The notes beneath the pieces are model-generated. The model had not been told where the DNA came from, ran no database searches, and saw only the letters and a program-made list of their open reading frames with translations. From Fidelibacterota bacterium (GTDB lineage: Bacteria > Fidelibacterota > Marinisomatia > Marinisomatales > TCS55), in contig JAAZYX010000017.1 in NCBI GenBank assembly GCA_014239435.1, forward strand, positions 1 to 64,000: a stretch of 64,000 nucleotides of DNA. The letters run 5' to 3'. The position numbers were made by a program, and so were the translations under genes. Below are positions 27,615-38,800 of this stretch, piece by piece. Each line of letters starts with the position of its first letter. Within the stretch, counting starts at the first letter, position 1.

Positions 27615-28151
27615 ATGGTTAAGCCCAAAAATTTTTTCGTATTTTTAGTGATAATAAGCTGCTCTGATCTTCCCGAGCAATCCCAAAGAAGTAGCCGAGA
27701 TGGTATACCGGATCAGGAGAGTTGGAACGTAACCATTACCTTAACGGATGAAGGATTGCGCCGAGCGGTCGTTAAATCCGGACATTTACAAAAATTCCAC
27801 GACCGCCAATTCATAAATTTGAATAAAGGTGTTGACGTTGATTTTTTTGATAATGAGGAAAATCATACGAGTAACCTTCTATCTCAAAATGCGACAGTGG
27901 ATGAAAAAACAAATTCCATGAAAGCCGTAGGACAGGTCATTGTGCTCTCCGACAGCGGAGTAACATTATTTACCGATACTCTTTCATGGGATAGCAGAAA
28001 AGAATTAGTTTTCACGAATGATTCCGTAATGGTTGTTACTGAAGAGAATGACACGCTTTATGGGATTGGATTTGAATCTGATATGGGACTTGAATATTGG
28101 AAAATACTACAGCCGTCCGGAGTGGTTGGACAGAATAAAACACATGAATGA
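27615..28151 (+). CDS. lptC: LPS export protein LptC, lipoprotein form
   Basis: A 178-residue LptC-like protein that would bridge the LptB2FG transporter and the LptA bridge. The N-terminus has a signal with a lipobox-like IISC, so it may be lipidated rather than carrying the usual TM anchor. The body shows the OstA-like pattern G-V-D-V-D-F-F-D-N-E-E-N, A-T-V-D-E-K-T-N-S-M-K-A-V-G, and a closing G-F-E-S-D. It lies between kdsC and lptB and overlaps lptB by 8 nt. Confidence 0.85.
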   Translation: MVKPKNFFVFLVIISCSDLPEQSQRSSRDGIPDQESWNVTITLTDEGLRRAVVKSGHLQKFHDRQFINLNKGVDVDFFDNEENHTSNLLSQNATVDEKTNSMKAVGQVIVLSDSGVTLFTDTLSWDSRKELVFTNDSVMVVTEENDTLYGIGFESDMGLEYWKILQPSGVVGQNKTHE

Positions 28152-28878
28152 TCAGAACGTATTAAGCACAAGCGGACTTCATAAGCGATACGGAAAACGC
28201 TGGGTAGTCAGCGATGTAGATCTTGAGGTTCGCAAAGGTGAAATTGTTGGACTCCTTGGTCCAAACGGAGCAGGAAAAACAACTACCTTTTATATGATTA
28301 CGGGAATGATAAAACCCACCAAAGGGAAAATTTTATTAAATGAAAATGATATTACCAATCAGGCGATGTACCTCCGTGCGCGAAAGGGGATCGGATATCT
28401 AGCGCAGGAACCGTCTATTTTCGGCAAGTTAACCGTAGAAGAAAACCTGAGGCTTGTTCTTGAAATGAGTTCTTTTTCGAAAGAGGAACAAGAGGATAAA
28501 ATTGAAAAAATATTAGAGGATTTGAGCATTTCTCATTTAAAGGGCAACAAAGGAGGGAGTCTTTCCGGTGGTGAGCGCCGCCGTGTTGAAATCAGCAGAA
28601 CACTTGTGCTTGATCCGGATTTTATTTTGCTGGATGAGCCTTTTGCTGGAGTGGATCCGATTGCTGTTGAGGATATTCAATCTATTGTGCATTCGCTCAA
28701 AGAACGAAATATTGGTGTTTTAATTACGGACCATAATGTAAGGGAAACGCTCTCAATTACGGATCGATCATATTTATTATTTGATGGAAAGATTCTTAAA
28801 TCTGGCACATCTGAATCCTTAGCGAATGATGAGGAATCCCGGCGTCTTTATCTTGGCGAAAAATTCACGCTGAACTAA
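28144..28878 (+). CDS. lptB: LPS export ABC transporter ATPase LptB
   Basis: A 244-residue ABC ATPase that powers LPS extraction from the inner membrane. It has Walker A GPNGAGKTT, the Q-loop region, the signature LSGGERRR, Walker B FILLDEP followed by FAGVDP, and the switch His in LITDHNVRET. This V-R-E-T ending is typical of LptB. The ATG at 28144 fits the family; a longer frame begins at 28033 inside lptC. It overlaps rpoN by one base (TAATG). Confidence 0.95.
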   Translation: MNDQNVLSTSGLHKRYGKRWVVSDVDLEVRKGEIVGLLGPNGAGKTTTFYMITGMIKPTKGKILLNENDITNQAMYLRARKGIGYLAQEPSIFGKLTVEENLRLVLEMSSFSKEEQEDKIEKILEDLSISHLKGNKGGSLSGGERRRVEISRTLVLDPDFILLDEPFAGVDPIAVEDIQSIVHSLKERNIGVLITDHNVRETLSITDRSYLLFDGKILKSGTSESLANDEESRRLYLGEKFTLN

Positions 28879-30227
28879 TGGCAAAACTTGTACAACAACT
28901 CCGGCAAAAACAATCACTGACACCTCAGCAGATTTTACAGGCAACCGTTTTGCAGAAAACAGTCGCAGATCTTGAAGAAACAATTTTAGAAGAATTGGAA
29001 AACAATCCTATCCTTGAACAGGATGAATCAGACGAAAGTCAAGAACCGGAATCTGAAACAGCGGAAGATGAAGTAGATTGGAATGTGGAAATGGACGATT
29101 ATGAACCAGTTTACATTCCACCCAAAAATACTCAGACCCGAGATCTTCCCGTTCCCGAGCGCCCTGATTTCATTTCCGGATTGCTGAAACAAATTGAAAT
29201 GCTTGGGATGCAGGATACAGAACTCACCATAGCAAAAGACATTATCTGGAATTTAGATGATCGAGGGTATTTAACAGATGATACGGTTTTATTGGCAGAC
29301 AAATATGAGATTACAGAATCAGCACTGGAACACACACTGGGTAAAATTCATCAGCTGGAACCAAAAGGATTGGGTGCCCGAGACTTGAGGGAATGCCTCA
29401 TGCTTCAATTAGATAAGGAATCAAATACCCTCGCATACAAGGTTCTAAAAAACCAATTTGATAATTTTGCGAATCACCGATACGAAAAAATTGAAAAAAG
29501 TCTGTCCTGTTCTGAAAAAGAACTTTCTGATGCTATCGAGCGTATTTCTCACCTAAATCCTTCCCCGGGCGAGGGACAGCAGATAACAAAGGATGAAACG
29601 GTTATTCCGGACGTTATTGTGTCAAAGCGGGAAGGCGAATGGTACATAATTACGAATGATAACTGGATTCCGGAATTGAGGATAAGCAAAACATATCAAT
29701 CAATGGCAAAACAAAAAGATCAAAACGAAGAAACAAAACGATTCATCAAAAGAAAGATGGATTCTGCGGAATGGTTTATTGAAGCACTGAATCAGCGGCG
29801 GCAAACATTAATATCTGTAACTGCAGCTATTTTGCAGCGGCAGCCTGAGTTTTTTAAAGGAAATATCCAGACTATTTTTCCTATGAAACTTCTGGATATC
29901 GCAGAAGATATTTCCATGGATATTTCCACTATCAGCCGAGCAACACGCGGGAAATATGCTGATACGCCCTATGGCGTATTTGAGTTAAAATCGTTTTTCT
30001 CTGAGTCCATTGAACTTGAATCGGGTGAAGAAATCAGCAATAAAATGTTTAAACTTGAAGTACAAAAACTCGTAGAAAATGAGGATAAAACCCACCCGTT
30101 AACAGACGAAGCAATTATGGAAATTTTAAAAGAAAAAGGATTACCCGTTGCTCGAAGGACGGTGGCAAAATATCGCGGTCAGTTAAAAATACCGACTGCT
30201 AGACTGCGCAGGCAACTGTCGCATTAG
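28878..30227 (+). CDS. rpoN: RNA polymerase sigma-54 factor
   Basis: A 449-residue RpoN, which needs AAA+ activators to open -24/-12 promoters. The N-terminal region I is the activator-interacting Q-L-R-Q-K-Q-S-L-T-P-Q-Q with E-E-L-E-N-N-P-I-L-E, followed by an acidic region II (about 48-75), the core-binding domain, the helix-turn-helix and the RpoN box ARRTVAKYRGQL near the C-terminus. The lptB-rpoN order is a known arrangement in many Gram-negatives. Confidence 0.96.
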   Translation: MAKLVQQLRQKQSLTPQQILQATVLQKTVADLEETILEELENNPILEQDESDESQEPESETAEDEVDWNVEMDDYEPVYIPPKNTQTRDLPVPERPDFISGLLKQIEMLGMQDTELTIAKDIIWNLDDRGYLTDDTVLLADKYEITESALEHTLGKIHQLEPKGLGARDLRECLMLQLDKESNTLAYKVLKNQFDNFANHRYEKIEKSLSCSEKELSDAIERISHLNPSPGEGQQITKDETVIPDVIVSKREGEWYIITNDNWIPELRISKTYQSMAKQKDQNEETKRFIKRKMDSAEWFIEALNQRRQTLISVTAAILQRQPEFFKGNIQTIFPMKLLDIAEDISMDISTISRATRGKYADTPYGVFELKSFFSESIELESGEEISNKMFKLEVQKLVENEDKTHPLTDEAIMEILKEKGLPVARRTVAKYRGQLKIPTARLRRQLSH

Positions 30228-30239
30228 AAAGGATACATA

Positions 30240-31211
30240 ATGGCAAGACGAATTATTATCGGAGACCAAGAAGTAAATATTCCCGATAAGCTTTTAAAGC
30301 TGGGGCTTATTCCTCTTTTGGGAATTGGCCTACTGCTTTGGTTTTTATCCGGCGTTTACATTGTAGGGCCGGATGAAGTTGGCGTTGTACAAACATTTGG
30401 GGAATATACTCGACAATCTCAATCAGGACTTAATTATCATTTTCCATATCCAATCGAGACGGTACAAACTCCAAAAGTTACGGAAGTGAAACGAATCGAA
30501 ATCGGATTTCGAACGGTAGGGAAAAATCAGTATAGAACGGTATCTCAGGAAAGCCTCATGCTTACGGGTGATGAAAATATCGTGGATGCAGAGATGATTG
30601 TTCAGTATAAAATTAAAGATCCTGTAGCCTATTCATTTAATTTTGTGAAGCCGGAATTGACAGTAAGGGAATCATCTGAAGCATCACTAAGAACCGTGAT
30701 TGGGCGCCACAACATTGATGAGGCCCTCACATCCGGAAAGTTCATGATTCAGGAAGAAACGAAAGAGCTACTGCAGTCCATTTTGGATAAATACGAAACG
30801 GGTATTCAAGTCGTCGCGGTACAACTCCAGGATGTGTCGCCACCCAAGGAAGTGATTGCCGCCTTTAAGGATGTTGCATCCGCTAAAGAAGATAAAAACA
30901 GGATGATAAATCAGGCGCAGGGCTATAGAAATGATATTATTCCCAAAGCACGGGGAGAAGCTCAGGCGCAGCTAAGGGAATCAGAAGGATTTAAAGAAGC
31001 CCGAATCAGCCGCGCAGAAGGCGATGTTTCAAAATTCAATTCCATGCTGAAAGAATACAGAAAATCAAAGGATGTCACAAAAACTCGGCTATATCTTGAG
31101 ACTGTGGAAGAAGTGTTAGCTAAGGCAGATAAAATTGTGATTCCGGATGCAGAGGATGGGAATCTTCTAAACCTATTAAACCTTCAGCCGAAAGGAGGAA
31201 AGACACAATGA
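30240..31211 (+). CDS. hflK: Membrane protease regulator HflK (SPFH/band 7)
   Basis: A 323-residue SPFH protein with a single N-terminal membrane segment (about 18-40) followed by the band 7 domain (VYIVGPDEVGVVQTFGEY). A long helical C-terminus rich in Lys/Glu/Ala follows. HflK and HflC form a large periplasmic cage around FtsH and modulate its proteolysis. AAAGGAT precedes the ATG. It overlaps hflC (ATGA). Confidence 0.92.
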   Translation: MARRIIIGDQEVNIPDKLLKLGLIPLLGIGLLLWFLSGVYIVGPDEVGVVQTFGEYTRQSQSGLNYHFPYPIETVQTPKVTEVKRIEIGFRTVGKNQYRTVSQESLMLTGDENIVDAEMIVQYKIKDPVAYSFNFVKPELTVRESSEASLRTVIGRHNIDEALTSGKFMIQEETKELLQSILDKYETGIQVVAVQLQDVSPPKEVIAAFKDVASAKEDKNRMINQAQGYRNDIIPKARGEAQAQLRESEGFKEARISRAEGDVSKFNSMLKEYRKSKDVTKTRLYLETVEEVLAKADKIVIPDAEDGNLLNLLNLQPKGGKTQ

Positions 31212-32053
31212 AACGTATATTGTTAAGCTTGATTGCTTTAGGTGTCTTATTTGTGATGTCATCTGTATTTATTATAGATGAACGCGAGCAGGTTGTGGTG
31301 CTTCAATTTGGGAAACCGGTTCGGACGATTCTCGAGCCGGGATTAAATGTGAAACTGCCATTTCCATTTCAGGAATTGCGCACATTTGACGATCGGTTAT
31401 TGGAATATGATTCTCCTCCGGAAGAAGTGTTGAGCAGAGATAAAAAAAGTTTGATCGTCGATAATTATGTTCGGTGGAAAATTTCCGAACCGCTCACTTT
31501 CTTAAAAACGGTACAGTCTATTCCTACCGCTTTAAGCCGGCTTGATGACATTGTCTATTCACAACTGCGGCGTGAGATTGGAACGCATGACATGGCAGAA
31601 ATCATCACTGAAAATCGTGAGCTCATTCTAGAAAAGGTGACGGCAGAAAGTAAGTTAGCAACAGAACAATACGGCATTGAAGTTGTGGATGTCCGCATTC
31701 GAAGAGTGGATTTGCCAAAAGAGAATGAAAAGTCCATTTACGCAAGAATGGATGCTGAGCGAAAACGGCAAGCGAATAAATTCAGATCAGAAGGTGAGGA
31801 AGAAGCCCAGAAAATTCGAGCATCTACTGATAAAGATAAAACTATCATTTTAGCTAATGCTTATAAAATAGCGCAGGCTACGCGGGGAGAAGGCGAAGCA
31901 AAGGCGCTCGAGATTTATGCAAAATCCTATTCCGCCGATCCGGAATTTTACGAATTCGTGCGAACGCTGGAGGCCTATAAGAAAATAGTAGATGAAAAAA
32001 CTACTTTGGTGCTACCGGCAAAATCAAAGTTATTTGAGCTGTTAATGGATTGA
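31208..32053 (+). CDS. hflC: Membrane protease regulator HflC (SPFH/band 7)
   Basis: A 281-residue partner of HflK with an N-terminal membrane segment (about 4-22), the entry VFIIDEREQVVVLQFGKP and the D-V-R-I-R-R-V-D-L-P strand typical of HflC. The helical region (about 175-230, M-D-A-E-R-K-R-Q-A-N-K) and the terminal L-P-A-K-S-K-L-F motif fit the family. Coupled to hflK by a 4-nt overlap. Confidence 0.93.
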   Translation: MKRILLSLIALGVLFVMSSVFIIDEREQVVVLQFGKPVRTILEPGLNVKLPFPFQELRTFDDRLLEYDSPPEEVLSRDKKSLIVDNYVRWKISEPLTFLKTVQSIPTALSRLDDIVYSQLRREIGTHDMAEIITENRELILEKVTAESKLATEQYGIEVVDVRIRRVDLPKENEKSIYARMDAERKRQANKFRSEGEEEAQKIRASTDKDKTIILANAYKIAQATRGEGEAKALEIYAKSYSADPEFYEFVRTLEAYKKIVDEKTTLVLPAKSKLFELLMD

Positions 32054-32066
32054 TTTTTCGGATTAA

Positions 32067-32984
<918 letters not shown>

Positions 32985-32997
32985 ACGTTAGTTAAAT

Positions 32998-33816
32998 TTA
33001 TTCTGTCTCAGACCAGTGAAGGTCGTAGGTCCTGTATTCGACAGCATTTCCATCTGTTAAAGGAACAATAATCTTAAACTGCGTTGTTGCGCCAGGCTCG
33101 AGCGCAGAATCGGTTATGACTCCGGAAGAATATGTTGTTTCGGTTCCGTTAACAAAAGAGGAATCTTTAGCGGTTAAATTGGTTGTTTTTTCCCAGAGAT
33201 TAGCGATTACGCGCACAAAATCTGCTCTGGACTTCCCGGTATTTTTTACCATTCCGGTAATTTCTTCTCTATCAGGAAAAGCATTAACAAACGGCTCACC
33301 CATTATTTCTATTTTTGCGCTTACTGGATCATCTTCGGTGATATGGACAACTCTTTCCGCATCAATATTTAACCGACCTAAACTAGTCTGAAGAATAATA
33401 AAATCAACATTTTCTTCCACCAGTTCGCCCATAATAACCGTTCCGTTTGTCAGTTCAACTCTGTGCCTGAGCTGTGGGATTTTTATAAGATTTAGCAACT
33501 CCTTATTCAAAGATGGCATTCCCTGTGATTTCTGGTAAAATTTTACCATTTTTTTCAGCGAGTCAATTTCACTCTCAAGCCTGTCTATCCGCGGTTCAAA
33601 ATCAAAAAATGTATCGCCGGTTTCCAATAACGGTTCTTTATCTTCTTCTATTCGCAGCGGAGGAATGGGAGCATCGACATCACTTTCTTCTTGAACTGCC
33701 ATTGAATCTGCTACGATTACTTCTTGTTCAATTTCAGTTTCAGAAATTAGGCTGTCAGCAATTTCCTGCGCTATTACGGTTTGCGCTAAACTGAAAATTA
33801 ACAGAAATTTAATCAT
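32998..33816 (-). CDS. Exported protein: coiled coil, Sm-like module and FxLYD-like domain
   Basis: A 272-residue secreted protein (signal MIKFLLIFSLAQTVIA). After an acidic linker (about 20-75) comes a short coiled coil (about 75-95), then a 40-residue barrel-like module (VELTNGTVIMGELVEENVDF, about 120-139, ending in a strand near NIDAERVVHI), then a C-terminal beta domain with features of FxLYD (G-M-V-K-N-T-G-K-S and an E-P-G-A-T-T-Q-F-K loop). Function unknown. It is the last gene of a minus-strand operon after lpxH and the HEAT lipoprotein; it overlaps the latter by 4 nt. Confidence 0.7.
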   Translation of the reverse strand: MIKFLLIFSLAQTVIAQEIADSLISETEIEQEVIVADSMAVQEESDVDAPIPPLRIEEDKEPLLETGDTFFDFEPRIDRLESEIDSLKKMVKFYQKSQGMPSLNKELLNLIKIPQLRHRVELTNGTVIMGELVEENVDFIILQTSLGRLNIDAERVVHITEDDPVSAKIEIMGEPFVNAFPDREEITGMVKNTGKSRADFVRVIANLWEKTTNLTAKDSSFVNGTETTYSSGVITDSALEPGATTQFKIIVPLTDGNAVEYRTYDLHWSETE

Positions 33817-34940
33817 TGCGTATTCCCATTGTGCGCTTCAAACGCCAAGCGTCTTAACCTTTGTTCATGTGCTTCCAATTCTCCCATCGCATCCAGCGAA
33901 AGTATAATTGCATCCCTATACCTATAATTGTCTGCCGTTTTCAGAACCTCAAGCAATTTAGGGATCGCTTCTTTATCTCCGAACTCACCCAGTTTTCCAA
34001 TCGCCTTTATTCGCAGTTCCGGCGCATAATCATCGTTTAATGCAATCTCAGTTACAGCAAGCCGAACTTCTACATCATTGAATTCTCCGAGTGCATCCAA
34101 TACAGTATTCAGCATACTGAAATATTGTTTTTTCCCTGTATTGTACGTTTGAAGCAGAGCGAGTATCAGGTTTTCTTCTTTCACGCCGCCAAGTGTATTA
34201 AAGGCAAAATCGCGCACTTCCATATTGGTATTGGGATCTCCGAGAAGTTCCGCAAATGCAGTTGCCACTTCCATCGGTTCCTTTTTCCCCAGAATTTCCA
34301 CTGCTCGGTTTCGGATACCTACATTGATTTCCGGATCCTTGGTGATGGAAAGTAAAATCGGAACGACTTCTGCGGTTCCAAGCGCACCAAGTGTTTCCGT
34401 CAGCAATTTTTCTGTTCTATTCAAATTGGCTTTGCTGATTTCATACAGTTCCAAAAGTGCATACACCTGATCTTTTGTCCGCACCTTATTCAAATTTCGA
34501 ATGAGCGTCATATGCAGTTCGTTAGTTTTTTCCTCAACTTGGTGCATTGCGCGAACCATGGCATCTGCTGCTTTTGGATTATCTTTAAAAGTTGCGAGTA
34601 GTTCAATAGACGTAATCATCAGTGATAAGTCCATTGCCTCAGCATCAGCGACTGTCTGCGCGATGGCGTTTAATGCGGTGGGATGGTGTGTTTCTGCCAG
34701 CGCTTTTCCTGCGGCAATCCTGAAATCAAACGGTTGGTTAGAATCGTGATAAATACTGATAAGTTCTTCGAGTGCTTGAATTTTACCTTCCTGATATGCC
34801 ATTCTCAACCGTTCCACCTCGTCGAAACCGGTTTCGGCTGTTACATCACCTTTCTTCCCGAACAATCCTTTTATCATGGAACAGCCGTTAAAAGAAAGAA
34901 GGCTTGCAATCAGCAATACGAGCATGATTCGTTTAGGCAT
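33813..34940 (-). CDS. HEAT-repeat lipoprotein
   Basis: A 375-residue lipoprotein: the signal MPKRIMLVLLIASLLSFNGC ends in a Cys after N-G, a loose lipobox. The mature part is a solenoid of about ten HEAT-like repeats of 30-40 residues, each of the form P-x-L-L-x-I-x-K-D-P-x-x-x-V-x-x-R-A-x-x-x-L-G. Such proteins usually act as scaffolds. The ATG at 34940 has GGGA 8 nt upstream; ATG 34946 is possible. It overlaps the lpxH end by 8 nt. Confidence 0.78.
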   Translation of the reverse strand: MPKRIMLVLLIASLLSFNGCSMIKGLFGKKGDVTAETGFDEVERLRMAYQEGKIQALEELISIYHDSNQPFDFRIAAGKALAETHHPTALNAIAQTVADAEAMDLSLMITSIELLATFKDNPKAADAMVRAMHQVEEKTNELHMTLIRNLNKVRTKDQVYALLELYEISKANLNRTEKLLTETLGALGTAEVVPILLSITKDPEINVGIRNRAVEILGKKEPMEVATAFAELLGDPNTNMEVRDFAFNTLGGVKEENLILALLQTYNTGKKQYFSMLNTVLDALGEFNDVEVRLAVTEIALNDDYAPELRIKAIGKLGEFGDKEAIPKLLEVLKTADNYRYRDAIILSLDAMGELEAHEQRLRRLAFEAHNGNTQ

Positions 34941-35673
34941 TTTCATCCCATTTTTGAATAGAAAATTCATTACCATCAAACACGCCGTACGTGAAAAAGG
35001 TAAGCCAATCTCCCAAAATAACCAATTTCCCCGGACCGACATCTTCAACCGTTGCCTGATGATAATGTCCGCATATAACGAAATCGGTCCCGTTTTCCGT
35101 AAGCTTTGAAGCGAATATCTTCAAATCGTCCAGAATCTTTTTATTATAGGTTTCGTCATGGTCATAATGCTTACCTCGTTTGGAAATCCAATTGCCAAAC
35201 ATATACCCAATGTTAGGATGAACCCACCGATAAAGCCAAATAAAGGGTTTACTCTGAATGACCGCTTTTAGAAGCCTGTATCCGTAATCCCAAGAAAGAT
35301 GTCCATCGCCGTGCGTGATATAAAAAGACTTTCCGTTCACATTTATTGACATGTCCTCAAAATAAGTATGTGTGGTGAGATCCTCGGTAATAAAATCCAT
35401 CACCCAGTAATCATGGTTTCCCAATACATAATGAATATCTATTCCGGCATTTTTAACAAGATACAATTCATGGAAAAAATCGAAATAAATTTTAGGAATC
35501 ACATCCTTATATTCAAAATAATAATCAAAGATATCTCCGACGATAAATAACGTGCCGCCGGTTGAGCGTACATGCCGAAGAAAACCAAACAGTTTCGCAC
35601 GCCGTGCTTTTTCCTGTTCAGACGCTTCCAGCATGAGATGAGTGTCGGAAATAAAATAGACGGGTAAATCCAT
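34933..35673 (-). CDS. lpxH: UDP-2,3-diacylglucosamine diphosphatase LpxH-type
   Basis: A 246-residue calcineurin-like metallophosphoesterase. Metal-binding motifs are all seen: F-I-S-D-T-H-L (about 7-13), G-D-I-F-D (about 46-50), G-N-H-D-Y (about 85-89), T-H-G-D-G (near 120) and G-H-Y-H (near 203). LpxH cleaves UDP-2,3-diacylglucosamine to lipid X in lipid A synthesis at the inner membrane face. The long W-L-Y-R-W-V-H-P insert fits LpxH rather than a general phosphoesterase. Confidence 0.85.
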   Translation of the reverse strand: MDLPVYFISDTHLMLEASEQEKARRAKLFGFLRHVRSTGGTLFIVGDIFDYYFEYKDVIPKIYFDFFHELYLVKNAGIDIHYVLGNHDYWVMDFITEDLTTHTYFEDMSINVNGKSFYITHGDGHLSWDYGYRLLKAVIQSKPFIWLYRWVHPNIGYMFGNWISKRGKHYDHDETYNKKILDDLKIFASKLTENGTDFVICGHYHQATVEDVGPGKLVILGDWLTFFTYGVFDGNEFSIQKWDENA

Positions 35674-35856
35674 AGCAATGGAAACTAAAAACCTTGTTCC
35701 GTACAGGCAATTGAATTGTCTTTATGAATAGTACATCCTTATTAACTTTCTCACAGTGATTTGGTCAGAGATTTTGTGATAATTATCTTGTGATTGAATC
35801 CATTCAAAAATGCATTGATTAGTGTCAGAAAATCGTATAGAATTGTGGGGGAACCA
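35674..35856. promoter_or_regulatory. Divergent intergenic region with a 14-nt-period direct repeat
   Basis: This 183-nt gap separates lpxH (left) from the large fusion gene (right), so it should hold two divergent promoters. TTGTGAT occurs at 35774-35780 and again at 35788-35794. TTGATT (35815-35820), 17 nt and TAGAAT (35838-35843) look like a promoter, but the start point would fall in the GGGGGAA ribosome site, so I do not assign it firmly. Confidence 0.35.
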
Positions 35857-38800
35857 ATGTTCCTTCAATCCGTAATGAAAATGATGAAACAAATCCTAAC
35901 TGCCTTATTATTTTGCTTTTTCATCCAAAGCGGAATTGCGCAATCTTTTGGGCAAAATAAGGTCCAGTATGATTCTTTCAACTGGTCATTCATTTCCTCA
36001 ACTCATTTTGATATTTATTATTATCAGGATGAAAAGCAATTGGCGGAATTCACAGCAGAGGAAGCTGAATCTTCTTACGAACAAATTTCCAAACATTTGC
36101 GATGGACGCTGAAAGACAGAGTATCCATCATTATATATTTATCGCATAATGATTTTCAGCAGAGCAATGTAATCCTACAGTATATGGTTGAAGGGATTGG
36201 AGGCGTAACAGAGCTCTATAAAAATAGAGTGGTCATTCCATTTGAAGGTAACTATGAACAATTCCGGCATGTCATACACCATGAACTTGTCCATGCTATG
36301 ATTAATGATATGGTGTATGGAGGCTCATTGCAAAATATGGTTTCACGGCAAGTTCGAACGCGATTGCCACTTTGGGCGAATGAAGGATTGTCAGAATTTT
36401 TATCCATGAATTGGGACACAGAAGCAGATATGATTTTGCGCGATCTCGCAATAAATGAATATATCCCCGCTGTAGATGAATTGGATTATTTTCTCGCCTA
36501 CAAAGGAGGACAATCGGTTTGGCGATTTATTGCTCAGAAATACGGCCGTGAAAAAATTGGTGAAATATTTTGGGAAATTCACAACAGCCAATCTACCGAA
36601 AAAGGATTTGAACGCGTCTTAGGGATGAATTACGAAGACTTGACAAATCAATGGCATAAATATCTGAAGAAAGAATATTGGCCGGATGTGAAGGATAGGG
36701 ATGAAATTGAGGATATAGCCAAGAGACTCACAGATCATGAAAAGGAAAAAAACTTTATGAATCTGTCGCCCGCATTGTCTCCGGATGGAAGCCGCATCGC
36801 TGTATTGAGTGATCGGCTGGGATATACAGATATTTATTTAATGGATGCGATCGACGGGACTGAATTAAAGCGGCTTGTAAAGGGAAACCGATCATTGGAT
36901 TTTGAAGAATTAAAATTTCTTCAGCCCGGAATTTCCTGGGCACCTGATAATGAACGGATTGTCTTTGCGGCAAAATCCGGGGAACAGGATGCACTTTATA
37001 TTTTAAATGTAAAAACACTGAATCGGGAAAAAATCCCATTTGATTTAGACGGAATCTTTTCTGCTGCATGGAATCCTGTTAAAAATCAGATCGCATTTGT
37101 CGGGAACCATAAATCTGCCAGCGATATCTACATTTACGACTTGGATTCGCAATCCCTTACAAACCTTACAAATGATCTGTTCGCTGACCTTGAACCGTCT
37201 TGGAATCAGAATGGAACAGAACTTGCGTTTGTTTCATCTCGTGGTGACCAATATCAAAGTGACCGCTTGGGGATGAAAGATACCGATTTCAGCATGGCAA
37301 CGCATGATTATGGCCAGCGCGACATTTACACATTGAATATTGCATCAGGGACCATATCCCGAATTACTGCTACACAATACCTTGAAAATAATCCGATCTG
37401 GGCAAACAAAATCCAAAACCTCTATTTTACTTCAGACAGAAACGGCGTATGGAATTTGGTTTCTCATAACCTGAACACGGGAAATTCAAAAACCGTCACA
37501 AATGTATTAACCGGCATTTTTCAACCCAGCTTGTCCTCGAGTGGAGAATTGATGGCATTTTCAGGATACACCGATAGAGGCTGGGATGTGTTTACGCTGA
37601 CAAATCCAGATGAACTTGAATTAAAAGAAGTACCGGTCACAGGATTTATTACGTCTTCTGAAACGGAAGACAATTTGGTTACTGATTTGCGCCGGGATAA
37701 AAAAAGATCAGAAATGCTCGGTAGTCCGCGTGATTTTTCCAGGTACATTTTTGCTCCCGATTATGTGCATTACAATCAAGATAATTTAGACGAAAATACA
37801 GAGCGGCCATTCGCAGGGCTGGACAGTCTTAGGACCGAAGACGGCGGATATATTCCCCAATCTTATAAAACGAAATTCTCGCTCGATATTGCGACAGGCT
37901 ACCCATCATACAATACCATGTTTGGTGCCTCAGGGATGGCGATGTTCGCCTTCAGCGATATTATGGGAGATCATCAAATTATTTTAGGTACGGAGTTGGT
38001 ACTGACTTTAAAAGACAGCGATTATTATATCAGTTATGCCTACTTAAAAAACCGCACCAATCTTTATCTCTCCGGTTTTCATATCGCAAACCTTTTTGAT
38101 GCAGGGATTCGATATTATCCGGATACAGGATTTTTAAATCAGCTTGTCGGCAGGCTGAGGCATTACGGATTAACAGGATATGTATCGAGACCATTCAATC
38201 GGTTTAACAGGTTAGAGGGCGGAGTGTCTTACAATTTTGTGGATTACGATTTATTTGAACTTGATTCTTGGACCAATACAACCCAATTGGATACATCGTT
38301 CGGGTTTTCACTACTCACGCCGCAAGTTGGATGGATTTATGACAATTCTGTAAATGGCTACACCGGCCCTGTGGACGGATTAAGAACAAATACGACGGTC
38401 AGATTCAGTCCGGGTATTGGAACCAAACAACTAGATTTTACAACGTTATCCGTTGATCTGAGAAAATACAAAAGAATTTCCCGAAGGGTGACTCTTGCCG
38501 GAAGATTAACATTGGGATCGAGCTTTGGGAATGATCCCCAGAAATTTTACCTTGGCGGAGATGGACTTTGGTTTGCCGGATTAGGCGAAACTAACGGGAA
38601 GTCAGATCAAAGCCAATGGCAGCAGGATTTACTTGTAGATACAAGCCGTACATTTCTTGAAGATATTTATTTATCCGAATATGTTTTTCCGCTAAGGGGC
38701 GCACGATTTGCTGAGCGTTACGGAAAAAATGTCGCGCTTGCAAACATCGAGCTCAGGTTTCCTTTTATCGATTATATTGCATTGGGATCCGGCGGAATTT

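Noticed and set aside
35774-35794. CRP-type operator from the two TTGTGAT copies
   Set aside because: They are direct rather than inverted repeats and lack the TCACA half.
35815-35843. Promoter TTGATT-17-TAGAAT for the large fusion gene
   Set aside because: The start point would fall within the ribosome site of ATG 35857, leaving no leader. Another promoter further upstream is more likely.
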